DNA of 26,973 nucleotides, from contig DDJC01000094.1 of the NCBI GenBank assembly GCA_002339015.1, forward strand, positions 1 to 26,973, read 5' to 3'. This document shows, in pieces, positions 14,518-21,100 of this stretch (positions are counted from its first letter, which is position 1; each line of letters begins with the position of its first letter). The notes beneath the pieces are model-generated. The model did not search any database, was not told where the DNA came from, and was given only the letters and a program-made list of their open reading frames with translations. A program made the translations under genes and the position numbers. This stretch comes from Burkholderiales bacterium UBA1834. GTDB taxonomy: Bacteria; Pseudomonadota; Gammaproteobacteria; Burkholderiales; Burkholderiaceae_C.

Positions 14518-14955
14518 ATGACCCTCCCGAGCCACATCAAGGTTGGCGCTCAAGCGGACGATGAGTGGCAAGGTAGAGCTTTGGTGCTCCGGTCACATCG
14601 GCAGAAGCTTCTGGCTTCGAACATTGCCAACGCAGATACACCACGCTATCAAGCCCAGGACTTCGACTTCTCAGAGGCCATGCGCAGTGCTCAGAGGAGC
14701 CAGGAGACAGCAAAACTGGCCACAACGTCTGAAGCGCACGTCGAAACCAACATGTTCGCGTCCAAGCTGAACACTCTCGACTTCATCAGGTATGCCCAGC
14801 CTGCTCAAGCTTCGCTAGACAACAACACTGTTGATATGGATCGCGAGCGGGCGTCCATCGCCAAGAACGCCATACTTTATGAATTGGCCTTGAGCAGCGT
14901 CGGTGATGAGGGCTCCGAGATGAGGCTGGCTACATCAGACCCGTTGAAGGGTTGA
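14518..14955 (+). CDS. Orphan FlgB-like flagellar rod domain protein
   Basis: The 145-aa protein carries the complete FlgB pattern: LRSHRQKLLASNIANADTP followed by RYQAQDFDF (about 24-51), a central LATTSEAH segment, then SLDNNTVDMDRERASIAKNAILYELAL at the C-terminal helix. In flagella FlgB is a proximal rod subunit exported by the flagellar type III apparatus. Here no other flagellar gene is present. The gene stands alone behind a CusR-type box in a metal island and ends at a bidirectional terminator. ATG at 14518 has an excellent AGGAGA six bases upstream. Family membership is clear. The role is not: a moonlighting envelope protein, a second FlgB copy, or a transferred passenger are all possible. 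Confidence 0.85.
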   Translation: MTLPSHIKVGAQADDEWQGRALVLRSHRQKLLASNIANADTPRYQAQDFDFSEAMRSAQRSQETAKLATTSEAHVETNMFASKLNTLDFIRYAQPAQASLDNNTVDMDRERASIAKNAILYELALSSVGDEGSEMRLATSDPLKG

Positions 14956-14987
14956 CGCAGGATCCCGCCAAAGCATGGAGAATGAAA

Positions 14988-15020
14988 ATACCCACGGGGC
15001 CGTGAGGCCGCCGTGGGTAT
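14988..15020. terminator. Bidirectional terminator between the flgB-like gene and czcE
   Basis: Ten-bp perfect arms ATACCCACGG (14988-14997) and CCGTGGGTAT (15011-15020) enclose an inner GGCC-GTGA-GGCC hairpin. The plus strand continues GTTTGTT, and the minus strand continues with TTTTCATT. It sits 32 bp after one stop and 13 bp after the other of two convergent genes. Confidence 0.8.
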
Positions 15021-15033
15021 GTTTGTTCTGGGG

Positions 15034-15384
15034 TTAACCGATTTCGAGGTCGTTCCCCGCCACGTAGACCTTGATGGGCGAAGCAACGAAGCCTTGGGGG
15101 GCGACCTTTGCCAGATCAAAGGTGCGGTGTCCCTTGACGTCAAACTTCCAGGTGAATGACTGGTCACCGTTTCGGAAGACCACCACATCGCCACAGCGCA
15201 CGTTGATGTAAGGACGCTTCAGGCTCGAAACGTCCACGGTTTTTGTGGCGGTTGCCGTCGAGTTCACTGCAACGCCGTAGTGGGCCGCAGAGTTTCCAGC
15301 GAATGCCGGGGCCGCGAAAGCGATTCCAGCTGCCAGAGCCAACAAGGCGGCGATGCCAGTTTTGGGAGTGGGGTATTGACGCAT
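15034..15384 (-). CDS. czcE: CzcE-like periplasmic metal-binding protein
   Basis: This 116-aa protein has a signal peptide (MRQYPTPK, hydrophobic core, cleavage after AFA at 27-29) and a mature beta-rich part of about 87 residues. The core YINVRCGDVVVFRNGDQSFTW, then FDLAKVAP and IKVYVAGND, is the pattern of CzcE, a small periplasmic metal (Cu/Zn) binding protein of the czc system in Cupriavidus. Possible ligands are His35, Cys64 and His86. The frame extends far upstream, but GAGGAG precedes ATGCATATG and the second ATG (15384) has the ideal six-base spacing. It is divergent from czcR, as a regulated periplasmic accessory would be, although czcE in Cupriavidus follows czcS instead. Confidence 0.85.
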   Translation of the reverse strand: MRQYPTPKTGIAALLALAAGIAFAAPAFAGNSAAHYGVAVNSTATATKTVDVSSLKRPYINVRCGDVVVFRNGDQSFTWKFDVKGHRTFDLAKVAPQGFVASPIKVYVAGNDLEIG

Positions 15385-15617
15385 ATGCATCTCCTCAGTA
15401 AGAACGGGATGGGCACACTGCACAAGGCAGACGAGGGCAGGAGGCCGAGTGGTTCCGCGAGAGGGTTCCACCTGTTTACGCTGTATCACGGGCACCAGTT
15501 GCGAGGCTGGCAACCAGCCCTCGACAGTCCCACTCCACCAGGTCACTTGCGATGACCACTCGGCTCTGCCAGTACCCAAATCTACAGAACGTGAGTTTTC
15601 ATTCCGCCAACAGGAAG

Positions 15618-15633
15618 ATGACAAATTCGTAAT
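15618..15633. promoter_or_regulatory. CusR/CzcR-type operator, box 5 (czcR autoregulation)
   Basis: ATGACAAATTCGTAAT agrees with the E. coli CusR box pattern ATGACAA-NN-TTGTCAT at 12 of the 14 fixed positions. It ends 35 bp before the czcR start. It is also the only such box in the czcE/czcR divergent region, 233 bp from czcE. The remaining divergent region (15385-15617) holds a GGCTGG-CAA-CCAGCC hairpin at 15505-15519 and nothing else I can name. Confidence 0.65.
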
Positions 15634-15668
15634 GCCCGGGAAACCCCACTGGCCTCAAAATCCCACTT

Positions 15669-16349
15669 ATGAAGCTACTGGTAGTCGAAGATGAGCTCAA
15701 ACTAGCCGGGTACCTGCACAAGGGCCTTACGGAAGAGGGCTACGTGGTTGATCTCGCCCACACGGGCGTGGATGGCCTTCACCTGGCAGTGTCTGGTGAC
15801 TATGACCTCATCTTGCTCGACGGAATGCTGCCGGCCATCGATGGCCTCACCGTACTGGGGACCCTGCGATTGAGCAAGCAGACACCAGTCTTGATGCTCA
15901 CAGCCCGAGGTCGGGTGGAGGACAGAGTTCAAGGGTTGACCGCTGGAGCGGACGACTACTTGGTCAAGCCGTTCGCCTTCTCGGAGCTGCTTGCCCGGAT
16001 CCAGACCATTCTCAGGAGGGCTGGCACGATTCGCCCCAGCCCGGAATCGACACTTCTCAAACTTGCCGACCTTGAACTCGACCTGCTGCGGCGCAAGGCC
16101 ACCCGTGCCGGCCAACGGCTCGATCTGACGCCTAAGGAGTTCAACCTCCTCAGCTTGCTCATGCGTCGGGAAGGCGAGGTGCTCTCGCGCACAGAACTGG
16201 CCGCTCAAGTGTGGGACATGAACTTTGACAGTGAGACCAACGTGGTGGAAGTCGCTGTGCGCAGGCTCAGAACCAAGCTGGATCAGCCCTTCGAGACATC
16301 ACTGCTTCATACCGTCAGAGGTATGGGCTATGTCCTTGAGCGCCGGTGA
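15669..16349 (+). CDS. czcR: Heavy-metal response regulator, OmpR/PhoB family (CzcR/CusR-like)
   Basis: A 226-aa DNA-binding response regulator. The receiver domain (1-115) has the acidic pair E7-D8, the phospho-acceptor D51 in LILLDGMLP, T78 in LMLTAR and K100 in YLVKPF. The winged-helix domain (about 130-225) ends in VVEVAVRRLRTKLDQPFE and HTVRGMGYVLE, typical of the CusR/CopR/IrlR heavy-metal subgroup. D51 is followed by Gly-Met instead of the usual Val-Met. There is no recognisable ribosome binding site before the ATG, so short-leader or leaderless initiation is possible. The stop overlaps the sensor kinase start (GTGA). It is the obvious ligand for the five palindromes in this island. 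Confidence 0.93.
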   Translation: MKLLVVEDELKLAGYLHKGLTEEGYVVDLAHTGVDGLHLAVSGDYDLILLDGMLPAIDGLTVLGTLRLSKQTPVLMLTARGRVEDRVQGLTAGADDYLVKPFAFSELLARIQTILRRAGTIRPSPESTLLKLADLELDLLRRKATRAGQRLDLTPKEFNLLSLLMRREGEVLSRTELAAQVWDMNFDSETNVVEVAVRRLRTKLDQPFETSLLHTVRGMGYVLERR

Positions 16350-17716
16350 GGCTTGACGTGGGGGCTTGGTCAAAGGGCAGCCTAGGCACGACGCTTTCAA
16401 AGTGGCTGGCCATACAAGCCTTCGTTGGGCTGAGCCTCATCTGTATTGGCGTGTACATCGTGATTGCCTTGGCGTTGTCGCAGCGTCAAGACATCACGCT
16501 GGATCAAAAACAAGATGCCGTTCGCAGCATCTTGATGGAGGGCAGCCGCCGTCACTCACCAGAAGAGCTGCAGCATCTGCTCCGCGATGTCCTGGCTGGA
16601 CACGCTGAAATGTCGTTGTGGATCAAGGAAGATCCTGGTGGCATCTTTGCAGCACCGGCGCATGGCGCAGCCGCTTCGGAACCGGATCGTTCTAGCAGGC
16701 GGCTGAAGCTGAGGAGCTTTGATGTTTCTGTCGAGGCGAGTGCTGACGGACAGCCCCCGGGCAAGGTGTCGCTTGAACTCATCCTTGACCCGAAGGCCGA
16801 TGACGCGCTTCTGTCCTTCCTGGCTGGAACGCTGGGGTGCGCAGCCTTGTTTGGCTCCATTGTTGTCTCGTACGGCGCATTCAGGCTGGTTCGCAAAGGC
16901 ATGCTGCCTATCCATCGGCTTGTCGAGCAGACACGCTCACTTACCGTGAGCGAACTTGAGCGTCGCCTTGATGGAACCGGCCAGCCAACCGAACTGCAAC
17001 CACTCATCGAGCAGTTCAATGAGCTTCTGCACCGTTTGTCCGATGCATACAGGCAAATGGAGGCCTTCAACGCAGACGTGGCGCACGAACTGAATACGCC
17101 GCTTTCAAACCTCATCAGCAGCTGTGAGTTGACTCTTCGGCGTGAGCGCAGTGAGGAAGAGATGCGAGAGGTGCTTGGGTCTAATCTGGAAGACCTGCGC
17201 AGGATGGCTGGGATTGTGGGGGACATGCTCTTCCTGTCGATGGCTGACAGGGCGCCCAACATTCGCCGAGCTCCCATTGAGAGCCTGGCTGCACTGGTCC
17301 ACGAGGTGATCGAGTATCACGAGGCATCTATTCAAGAGGAAGGGCTCAAGACCGAAGTGCACGGTGACTGTCCCGCATCGGTCGATGAACGGCTGCTCAG
17401 ACGGGCGATCTCAAACCTCCTTGGGAATGCCACCCGATATGCAGAACGTGATTCGACCATCACCATCGAGATTCGGCGTTCGGTCGATGGCGTGGTGTCT
17501 ATCGGTGTCTCGAACCTCGGCCCTGCTATCTCAGCAGAGCATCTTCCAAGGCTCTTTGATCGCTTCTATCGCGTCGATCCAGCCAGAGCGTTCGCAGAGC
17601 GCAACCATGGCTTGGGTCTCTCTATCGTCGCTGCCATAGCCCGGATGCATGGTGGTAGCACCTTTGCCAGATCTGGATACGGTGCGACGTGTATCGGTTT
17701 GACGTTGAACGAGTGA
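16346..17716 (+). CDS. czcS: Heavy-metal sensor histidine kinase (CzcS/CusS-like)
   Basis: This 456-aa inner-membrane kinase should phosphorylate the neighbouring regulator on metal excess. The order is: first helix about 19-43, periplasmic sensor loop about 44-155, second helix about 157-180, HAMP linker (MLPIHRLVEQTRSL), H-box FNADVAHELNTPLSNLI with phospho-acceptor H247, N-box (RRAISNLLGNATRYA), G1-type VSNLGPAI, F-box RLFDRFYR and G2 HGLGLSIV. The sensor loop is not His-rich; H70, H77 and H86 are the visible candidates. The GTG start overlaps the czcR stop by 4 bp, so translation is coupled. Length is normal for the CzcS/IrlS/CusS group. Confidence 0.92.
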   Translation: MRLDVGAWSKGSLGTTLSKWLAIQAFVGLSLICIGVYIVIALALSQRQDITLDQKQDAVRSILMEGSRRHSPEELQHLLRDVLAGHAEMSLWIKEDPGGIFAAPAHGAAASEPDRSSRRLKLRSFDVSVEASADGQPPGKVSLELILDPKADDALLSFLAGTLGCAALFGSIVVSYGAFRLVRKGMLPIHRLVEQTRSLTVSELERRLDGTGQPTELQPLIEQFNELLHRLSDAYRQMEAFNADVAHELNTPLSNLISSCELTLRRERSEEEMREVLGSNLEDLRRMAGIVGDMLFLSMADRAPNIRRAPIESLAALVHEVIEYHEASIQEEGLKTEVHGDCPASVDERLLRRAISNLLGNATRYAERDSTITIEIRRSVDGVVSIGVSNLGPAISAEHLPRLFDRFYRVDPARAFAERNHGLGLSIVAAIARMHGGSTFARSGYGATCIGLTLNE

Positions 17717-17728
17717 ATAGGTGTTCAG

Positions 17729-18166
17729 GTGACTCGGCACGTTAGGCATCCACGCGAATACCTTGCACTTGTGTTTGCCGTCACCTCTTGGCTTGAGCGA
17801 GGTTGGCTTGCAGGCTTCACACGGTGGGCCTCAGTTCGTCGGTTAATCGTCTCTGCTGCGCTGCTCTGCAATATTGGCCAGGTGCTTGGGCACGAGGGAC
17901 TGCGAGACGCCTCCGCAGGGTATGCGCGCTCGTTCGCGATTCCACAGTTCCATCACCTTGAACTGGCGGGCGCTGTTTGTCATTCAGACGACTCCAACGC
18001 GTCAAAGCAACATGCCTTGAGCGAGGCCTCATTGCATGCGCCTGCGCTTCTGTATGGAAGCGTTCCCCCTCGATTCGAATCTCCTTCGGAGCTGGTTGCT
18101 GTCGCCAGTCGCAACAGACTGGCCCGCATCAATCCAGAGGTCCCTGAGCGGCCACCGAAAGCCTAG
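17729..18166 (+). CDS. Hypothetical protein downstream of czcS
   Basis: The 145-aa frame starts at GTG 17729, 12 bp after czcS, with AGG about eight bases upstream. It has one hydrophobic stretch (RRLIVSAALLCNIGQVLG, about 37-54), which could be a membrane helix or a late signal peptide if translation really starts further in. Conserved-looking His and Cys residues (HHLELAGAVCHSDD) could bind metal. I do not recognise a family. Position at the end of czcRS suggests an accessory such as CzcJ-type small proteins, but that is only context. It may also be a spurious frame. Confidence 0.4.
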   Translation: MTRHVRHPREYLALVFAVTSWLERGWLAGFTRWASVRRLIVSAALLCNIGQVLGHEGLRDASAGYARSFAIPQFHHLELAGAVCHSDDSNASKQHALSEASLHAPALLYGSVPPRFESPSELVAVASRNRLARINPEVPERPPKA

Positions 18167-18183
18167 CGTTCGCCCTCAAGCAG

Positions 18184-18215
18184 GCTGATGCCCCATCAAA
18201 AAGGGGCAGCTCAGC
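18184..18215 (+). terminator. Candidate weak terminator after the czcRS operon
   Basis: GCTGA-TGCCCC (18184-18194) can pair with GGGGCA and TCAGC (18203-18208 and 18211-18215), leaving a two-base GC bulge and the loop ATCAAAAA. No T-run follows, so efficiency is doubtful. The next 250 bp to 18471 show nothing else I can support. Confidence 0.35.
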
Positions 18216-18471
18216 ACCCGAGCTTCCCTTCCAAGCACTTCGTGTCTTGCTGCAGGTAAAAGCTCTTGGGCCGACGTCACTGGGTCAAGCACCTACGCAT
18301 CCCTCGATACCGGATGGAGCAAGTCCATACGTCGGCGTTTAGCCCGCTCATCCATATGCCTTACGGCTTGGATGCTCTGGAAGGCTTAGGACATGAACAG
18401 CATCTTTTTGGCTTGCCGATAGCCCCATGGAGGGCACGCTTGAAAGCGGCGTAGTCATGCGGGAGCACAAG

Positions 18472-18846
18472 ATGGCCTGGTGCACTTTCCTGACCGACGA
18501 CGGGCGCCGGCATATCGTCAAAATTCCGCTGACAGATGAAGAGCTGCGTGCGCATGCTGAGCATCCAAGCACGTTTTTTGGCGTGCTTGATCGCAACGCC
18601 GGGCGCAAGCCACTGAAAACTGCCATGGACTGCTTTGAGTTTCTCTGGGAGGCCAATAAGGACACCACCCGCGAGAGGCTGTTGGAGCGCCTGGCGAAGG
18701 TGCCAGACTTCCAGAGTTTGAAAGAGGCCTCCCGAGATGAGCTCGCGACGCACTACTGTGCTTTGATGGCCAGCCAGATGATGGCGAATCGCCAGGCTGG
18801 AGGGCCCCCGACAGGGCGGCCGGAGACTGGGGCACCCTCCAGCTAG
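18472..18846 (+). CDS. Conserved-looking cytoplasmic protein of unknown function
   Basis: A 124-aa soluble protein. In-frame ATGs also occur at 18427 and 18457, but the one at 18472 has GGGAG six bases upstream. It begins with a short beta segment (MAWCTFLTDDGRRHIVKIPL), has a mixed helical centre (DEELRAHAEHPSTFFGVLD; FEFLWEANKDTTRERLLERL) and ends in a disordered Gly/Pro tail. There are no membrane segments and no motif I recognise. It stands alone between the czcRS operon and the dcw junction. It could be the last gene of the island or a resident gene. Confidence 0.6.
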   Translation: MAWCTFLTDDGRRHIVKIPLTDEELRAHAEHPSTFFGVLDRNAGRKPLKTAMDCFEFLWEANKDTTRERLLERLAKVPDFQSLKEASRDELATHYCALMASQMMANRQAGGPPTGRPETGAPSS

Positions 18847-19032
18847 CCCCAAGAGAATGGTCATGCCAATTGCTCGGACAGCTGTGACTCGCGACGTTGG
18901 CTCGCTACAGCCACCACTGGCCCAAAAAAGCGTGCCAGCACTACCTTAGGGCGTGTTCGGTCACCTCACTGCTTGACGAATCCGATGAGCCTCTGTGAGC
19001 AAAGGCTCTTCGCCCTGGTGCTCCGGGGCGGG

Positions 19033-19105
19033 CATTTTCCATTTTCGTTAGGCGTTTTCCATTTCGTTTAGGGAAGCGCCGTTCATTTTCCATTTGCCGT
19101 TAGGG
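19033..19105 (+). repeat. Three imperfect direct repeats of about 20 bp, transposon-end-like
   Basis: The copies are CATTTTCCATTTTCGTTAGG (19033-19052), a second beginning CGTTTTCCATTTCG (19053-19073) and a third beginning CATTTTCCATTTGCCG (19084-19105). Each ends in TTAGG. Clusters of repeated binding sites like this are typical of one end of IS21-like or Tn7-like elements. No transposase is present, so any element would be a relic. Confidence 0.5.
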
Positions 19106-19158
19106 TGCCCACAGCTGGCCCCCGGGATCCCCCCAATGGGGGCGTCCTTCTCAACATT

Positions 19159-19182
19159 CACTTGCATACCCCCGTGCAAGTG
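19159..19182. promoter_or_regulatory. Palindrome CACTTGCA-N8-TGCAAGTG upstream of mraZ
   Basis: Perfect 8-bp arms lie at 19159-19166 and 19175-19182 with a C-rich 8-bp loop. It is 149 bp before the mraZ start. It could end incoming transcription (an AT-rich stretch with TTTTTTT follows at 19200-19206) or be an operator for the dcw promoter. Confidence 0.35.
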
Positions 19183-19295
19183 CTTCATTTTGAACAACTT
19201 TTTTTATGAGGGCGGTGTTTGAAAGTGCGTGTAAGTCTTTGATTTCATTCAGATTTTTTTGTCTTTTCCGCTTGTTTCGGGGGTGTGCATGGTTT

Positions 19296-19331
19296 AAAGT
19301 GTTGGAAAGTGCACTTAAGTGGAGTTTTGTG
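19296..19331 (+). promoter_or_regulatory. MraZ box overlapping the mraZ ribosome binding site
   Basis: AAAGTG (19296-19301), AAAGTG (19306-19311), TAAGTG (19316-19321) and TTTGTG (19326-19331) are spaced exactly 10 bp apart. MraZ is known to bind such 10-bp-periodic direct repeats as a ring and to repress the dcw operon. The array covers GGAG (19321-19324) and the first base of the start codon. A weak promoter, TTGTTT (19272-19277) and TTAAAG (19294-19299), would start within the array. Confidence 0.75.
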
Positions 19332-19768
19332 TGAGCTTGGTTTTTCAAGGGGCATCAGCGCTGTCGCTGGACGCAAAGGGGCGTATGGCCGTCCCTGCGC
19401 GCCACCGCGACGCCCTGCAAGCCCTTTGCGAGGGCCAGATCACCATCACCAAGCACCCGGAGGGCTGTCTGATGGTCTTCCCCCGTCCCGCCTGGGAAAC
19501 CTTCCGCGACAAGGTCGCCGCGCTGCCCATGTCGGCCGCGGGCTGGAAGCGTGTCTTCATGGGCAATGCCATGGATGTCGAGATCGACGGCGCCTCGCGC
19601 GTGCTGATCTCCCCCGAGCTGCGCGCCGCTGCCGGTCTGGGCAAGGAGGTCATGCTCCTGGGCATGGGCAGCCACTTCGAGCTGTGGGACGCCGAACGCT
19701 ACGCCGCGCACGAGGCCCAGGTCATGGCTCAGCCCATGCCCGAAGCCCTGCAGGACTTCACCTTCTAG
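19331..19768 (+). CDS. mraZ: MraZ transcriptional regulator of the dcw cluster
   Basis: A 145-aa protein with two AbrB-like SpoVT folds. The first shows LDAKGRMAVPARHR and the second DGASRVLISPELRAAAG, both carrying the DxxGR-type motif, although the second reads DGASR. It forms rings and represses its own operon through the adjacent direct repeats. Longer starts exist (GTG 19319), but GGAG lies six bases before GTG 19331, giving MSLVFQGASALSLDAKG, the usual Burkholderiales N-terminus. The stop is 4 bp before rsmH. It is the first gene of the GC-rich core block. Confidence 0.95.
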   Translation: MSLVFQGASALSLDAKGRMAVPARHRDALQALCEGQITITKHPEGCLMVFPRPAWETFRDKVAALPMSAAGWKRVFMGNAMDVEIDGASRVLISPELRAAAGLGKEVMLLGMGSHFELWDAERYAAHEAQVMAQPMPEALQDFTF

Positions 19769-19772
19769 CCGC

Positions 19773-20792
19773 ATGCAAGAGGGGAGCACACCTTGGCAGC
19801 ACACCACCGTCTTGCTGCACGAGGCCGCCGGGGCGTTGTGGGATCCGGCGGTCGGCCCGGTGCCGGGCGGCGTCTACGTAGATGCCACCTTCGGCCGGGG
19901 CGGGCACTCGCGCCTGATCCTGTCGCAGCTGCCGGCCAATGCCACCTTGCTGGCGCTGGACCGCGACCCGGATGCCATCGCACACGCCACCAAAGGCCCG
20001 CAGGCGATCACGGATCCGCGCTTTCGCATCGCGCATGCGCCCTTCTCGTCGTGGGCCGATGTGGCCTTGCTGCAGGGGCTGCGGCCGGTGCATGGTCTGC
20101 TGATGGACATCGGCGTGTCATCGCCGCAGATCGACAACCCGCAGCGCGGCTTCAGCTTCCGCTTCGATGCGCCGCTGGACATGCGCATGGACACGACGCA
20201 AGGGGAGAGCGCGGCCGATTACCTGGCCCGCGCGAGCGTCGATGAACTCGCCCACGTCATCCACACATATGGCGAAGAACGGTTTGCTCGCCCGATTGCA
20301 AAGGCGCTTGTGGCTCGCCGCGAATCCGGACAGCCTGTGCGGACCACGGGCGAGCTGTCCAACGTCGTGGCTGGTGCGGTCAAGACCCGGGAGGCCGGGC
20401 AAAACCCAGCCACCCGTACCTTTCAGGCCCTTCGGATTCACGTCAACGGCGAGCTCGACGAGCTTCAAGCCGCTCTGGAGGCTGCCTTGAGCGCGCTGGC
20501 GCCGGGCGGCCGCCTGGCCGTGATCAGCTTTCACTCGCTGGAAGACCGCATCGTCAAGACTTTCATCGCCACGCACAGCCGCGAGGTGGTCGACCGCCGC
20601 GTGCCCTTCGCCGAGCCCAAGGCCATGCCGCTCAAGGCCATCGAGCGCATCAAGCCCTCCGAGGCCGAGGTGGCCGCCAATCCGCGCGCCCGCTCCGCCG
20701 TGCTGCGCGTGGCCGAACGCACCGACGCGCCCTATGTGCCGCCGGCCGCTGCCGCGCCCGCCCGGGGCCGCCGCCAGGGAGGCCGCCGGTGA
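19773..20792 (+). CDS. rsmH: 16S rRNA (cytosine-1402-N4)-methyltransferase RsmH
   Basis: This 339-aa SAM-dependent methyltransferase (formerly MraW) modifies C1402 in the ribosomal decoding centre. It has HTTVLLHEA at the start, the SAM-binding loop DATFGRGGHS (about 33-42), LDRDP, the family motif DIGVSSPQID, and GGRLAVISFHSLEDRIVK near the C-terminus. The inserted helical domain (RARSAVLRVAER end) is present, with a Gly/Arg-rich tail. ATG at 19773 is 4 bp after mraZ. The stop overlaps ftsL by 4 bp. Confidence 0.97.
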   Translation: MQEGSTPWQHTTVLLHEAAGALWDPAVGPVPGGVYVDATFGRGGHSRLILSQLPANATLLALDRDPDAIAHATKGPQAITDPRFRIAHAPFSSWADVALLQGLRPVHGLLMDIGVSSPQIDNPQRGFSFRFDAPLDMRMDTTQGESAADYLARASVDELAHVIHTYGEERFARPIAKALVARRESGQPVRTTGELSNVVAGAVKTREAGQNPATRTFQALRIHVNGELDELQAALEAALSALAPGGRLAVISFHSLEDRIVKTFIATHSREVVDRRVPFAEPKAMPLKAIERIKPSEAEVAANPRARSAVLRVAERTDAPYVPPAAAAPARGRRQGGRR

Positions 20793-21100
20793 GCACGCGC
20801 CTGAACATCGCCCTGACCATCGTGCTGTTGCTCAGCTGTTTCTGGCTGATCCGCTCCAGCAACGAGGCACGCAGCCTGTTCGTGCAGCTCGAGCGCGCCC
20901 AGGTGCGCGAGCAAGAGTTGCAGGTCGATTTCGAGCGATTGAAGATTGAACGCCGCACTGCGGCCACGCCCCTGGTGGTCGAAGACATGGTGCGCCAGAA
21001 GCTGCGCATGTTCAATGCCACGCCGGCCGTCACGCACTACGTGAGCGATGGCGCGGCGCCTGCCGCGTCGGCCCCGTCTGCGGCGGGAGGTGCCCGGTGA
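20789..21100 (+). CDS. ftsL: Cell division protein FtsL
   Basis: A 103-aa bitopic divisome protein. It has a very short cytoplasmic N-terminus, one helix (about 5-22, NIALTIVLLLSCFWLI) and a periplasmic leucine-zipper-like coiled coil (about 28-70, LERAQVREQELQVDFERLKIE split over two heptad runs), then an Ala/Pro/Ser tail. FtsL works with FtsB and FtsQ to activate FtsWI. The GTG start overlaps the rsmH stop and the stop overlaps the ftsI start, both as GTGA, so translation is coupled on both sides. Confidence 0.93.
   Translation: MSTRLNIALTIVLLLSCFWLIRSSNEARSLFVQLERAQVREQELQVDFERLKIERRTAATPLVVEDMVRQKLRMFNATPAVTHYVSDGAAPAASAPSAAGGAR

Larger units (their letters stand above)
18847..19330. other. 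Island/dcw junction, 484 bp without a gene
   Basis: This stretch separates the moderate-GC island from the GC-rich dcw cluster. It contains a weak hairpin GAGCCT/AGGCTC (18987-19008), three direct repeats (19033-19105), a GC-rich hairpin GCCCCC/GGGGGC (19118-19143), a palindrome (19159-19182), an AT-rich stretch with T-runs (19195-19260) and the MraZ box. Small open frames here have no coding character. Confidence 0.6.

Noticed and set aside
15541..15557. GGTCA-N7-TGACC inverted repeat in the czcE/czcR region
   Set aside because: The arms are only 5 bp and nothing similar occurs elsewhere in the island, so chance is a sufficient explanation.
19118..19143. GC-rich inverted repeat GCCCCC/GGGGGC before mraZ
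   Set aside because: As a terminator it lacks a T-run, and runs of C and G of this size are expected at this GC level. It is mentioned only as part of the junction.
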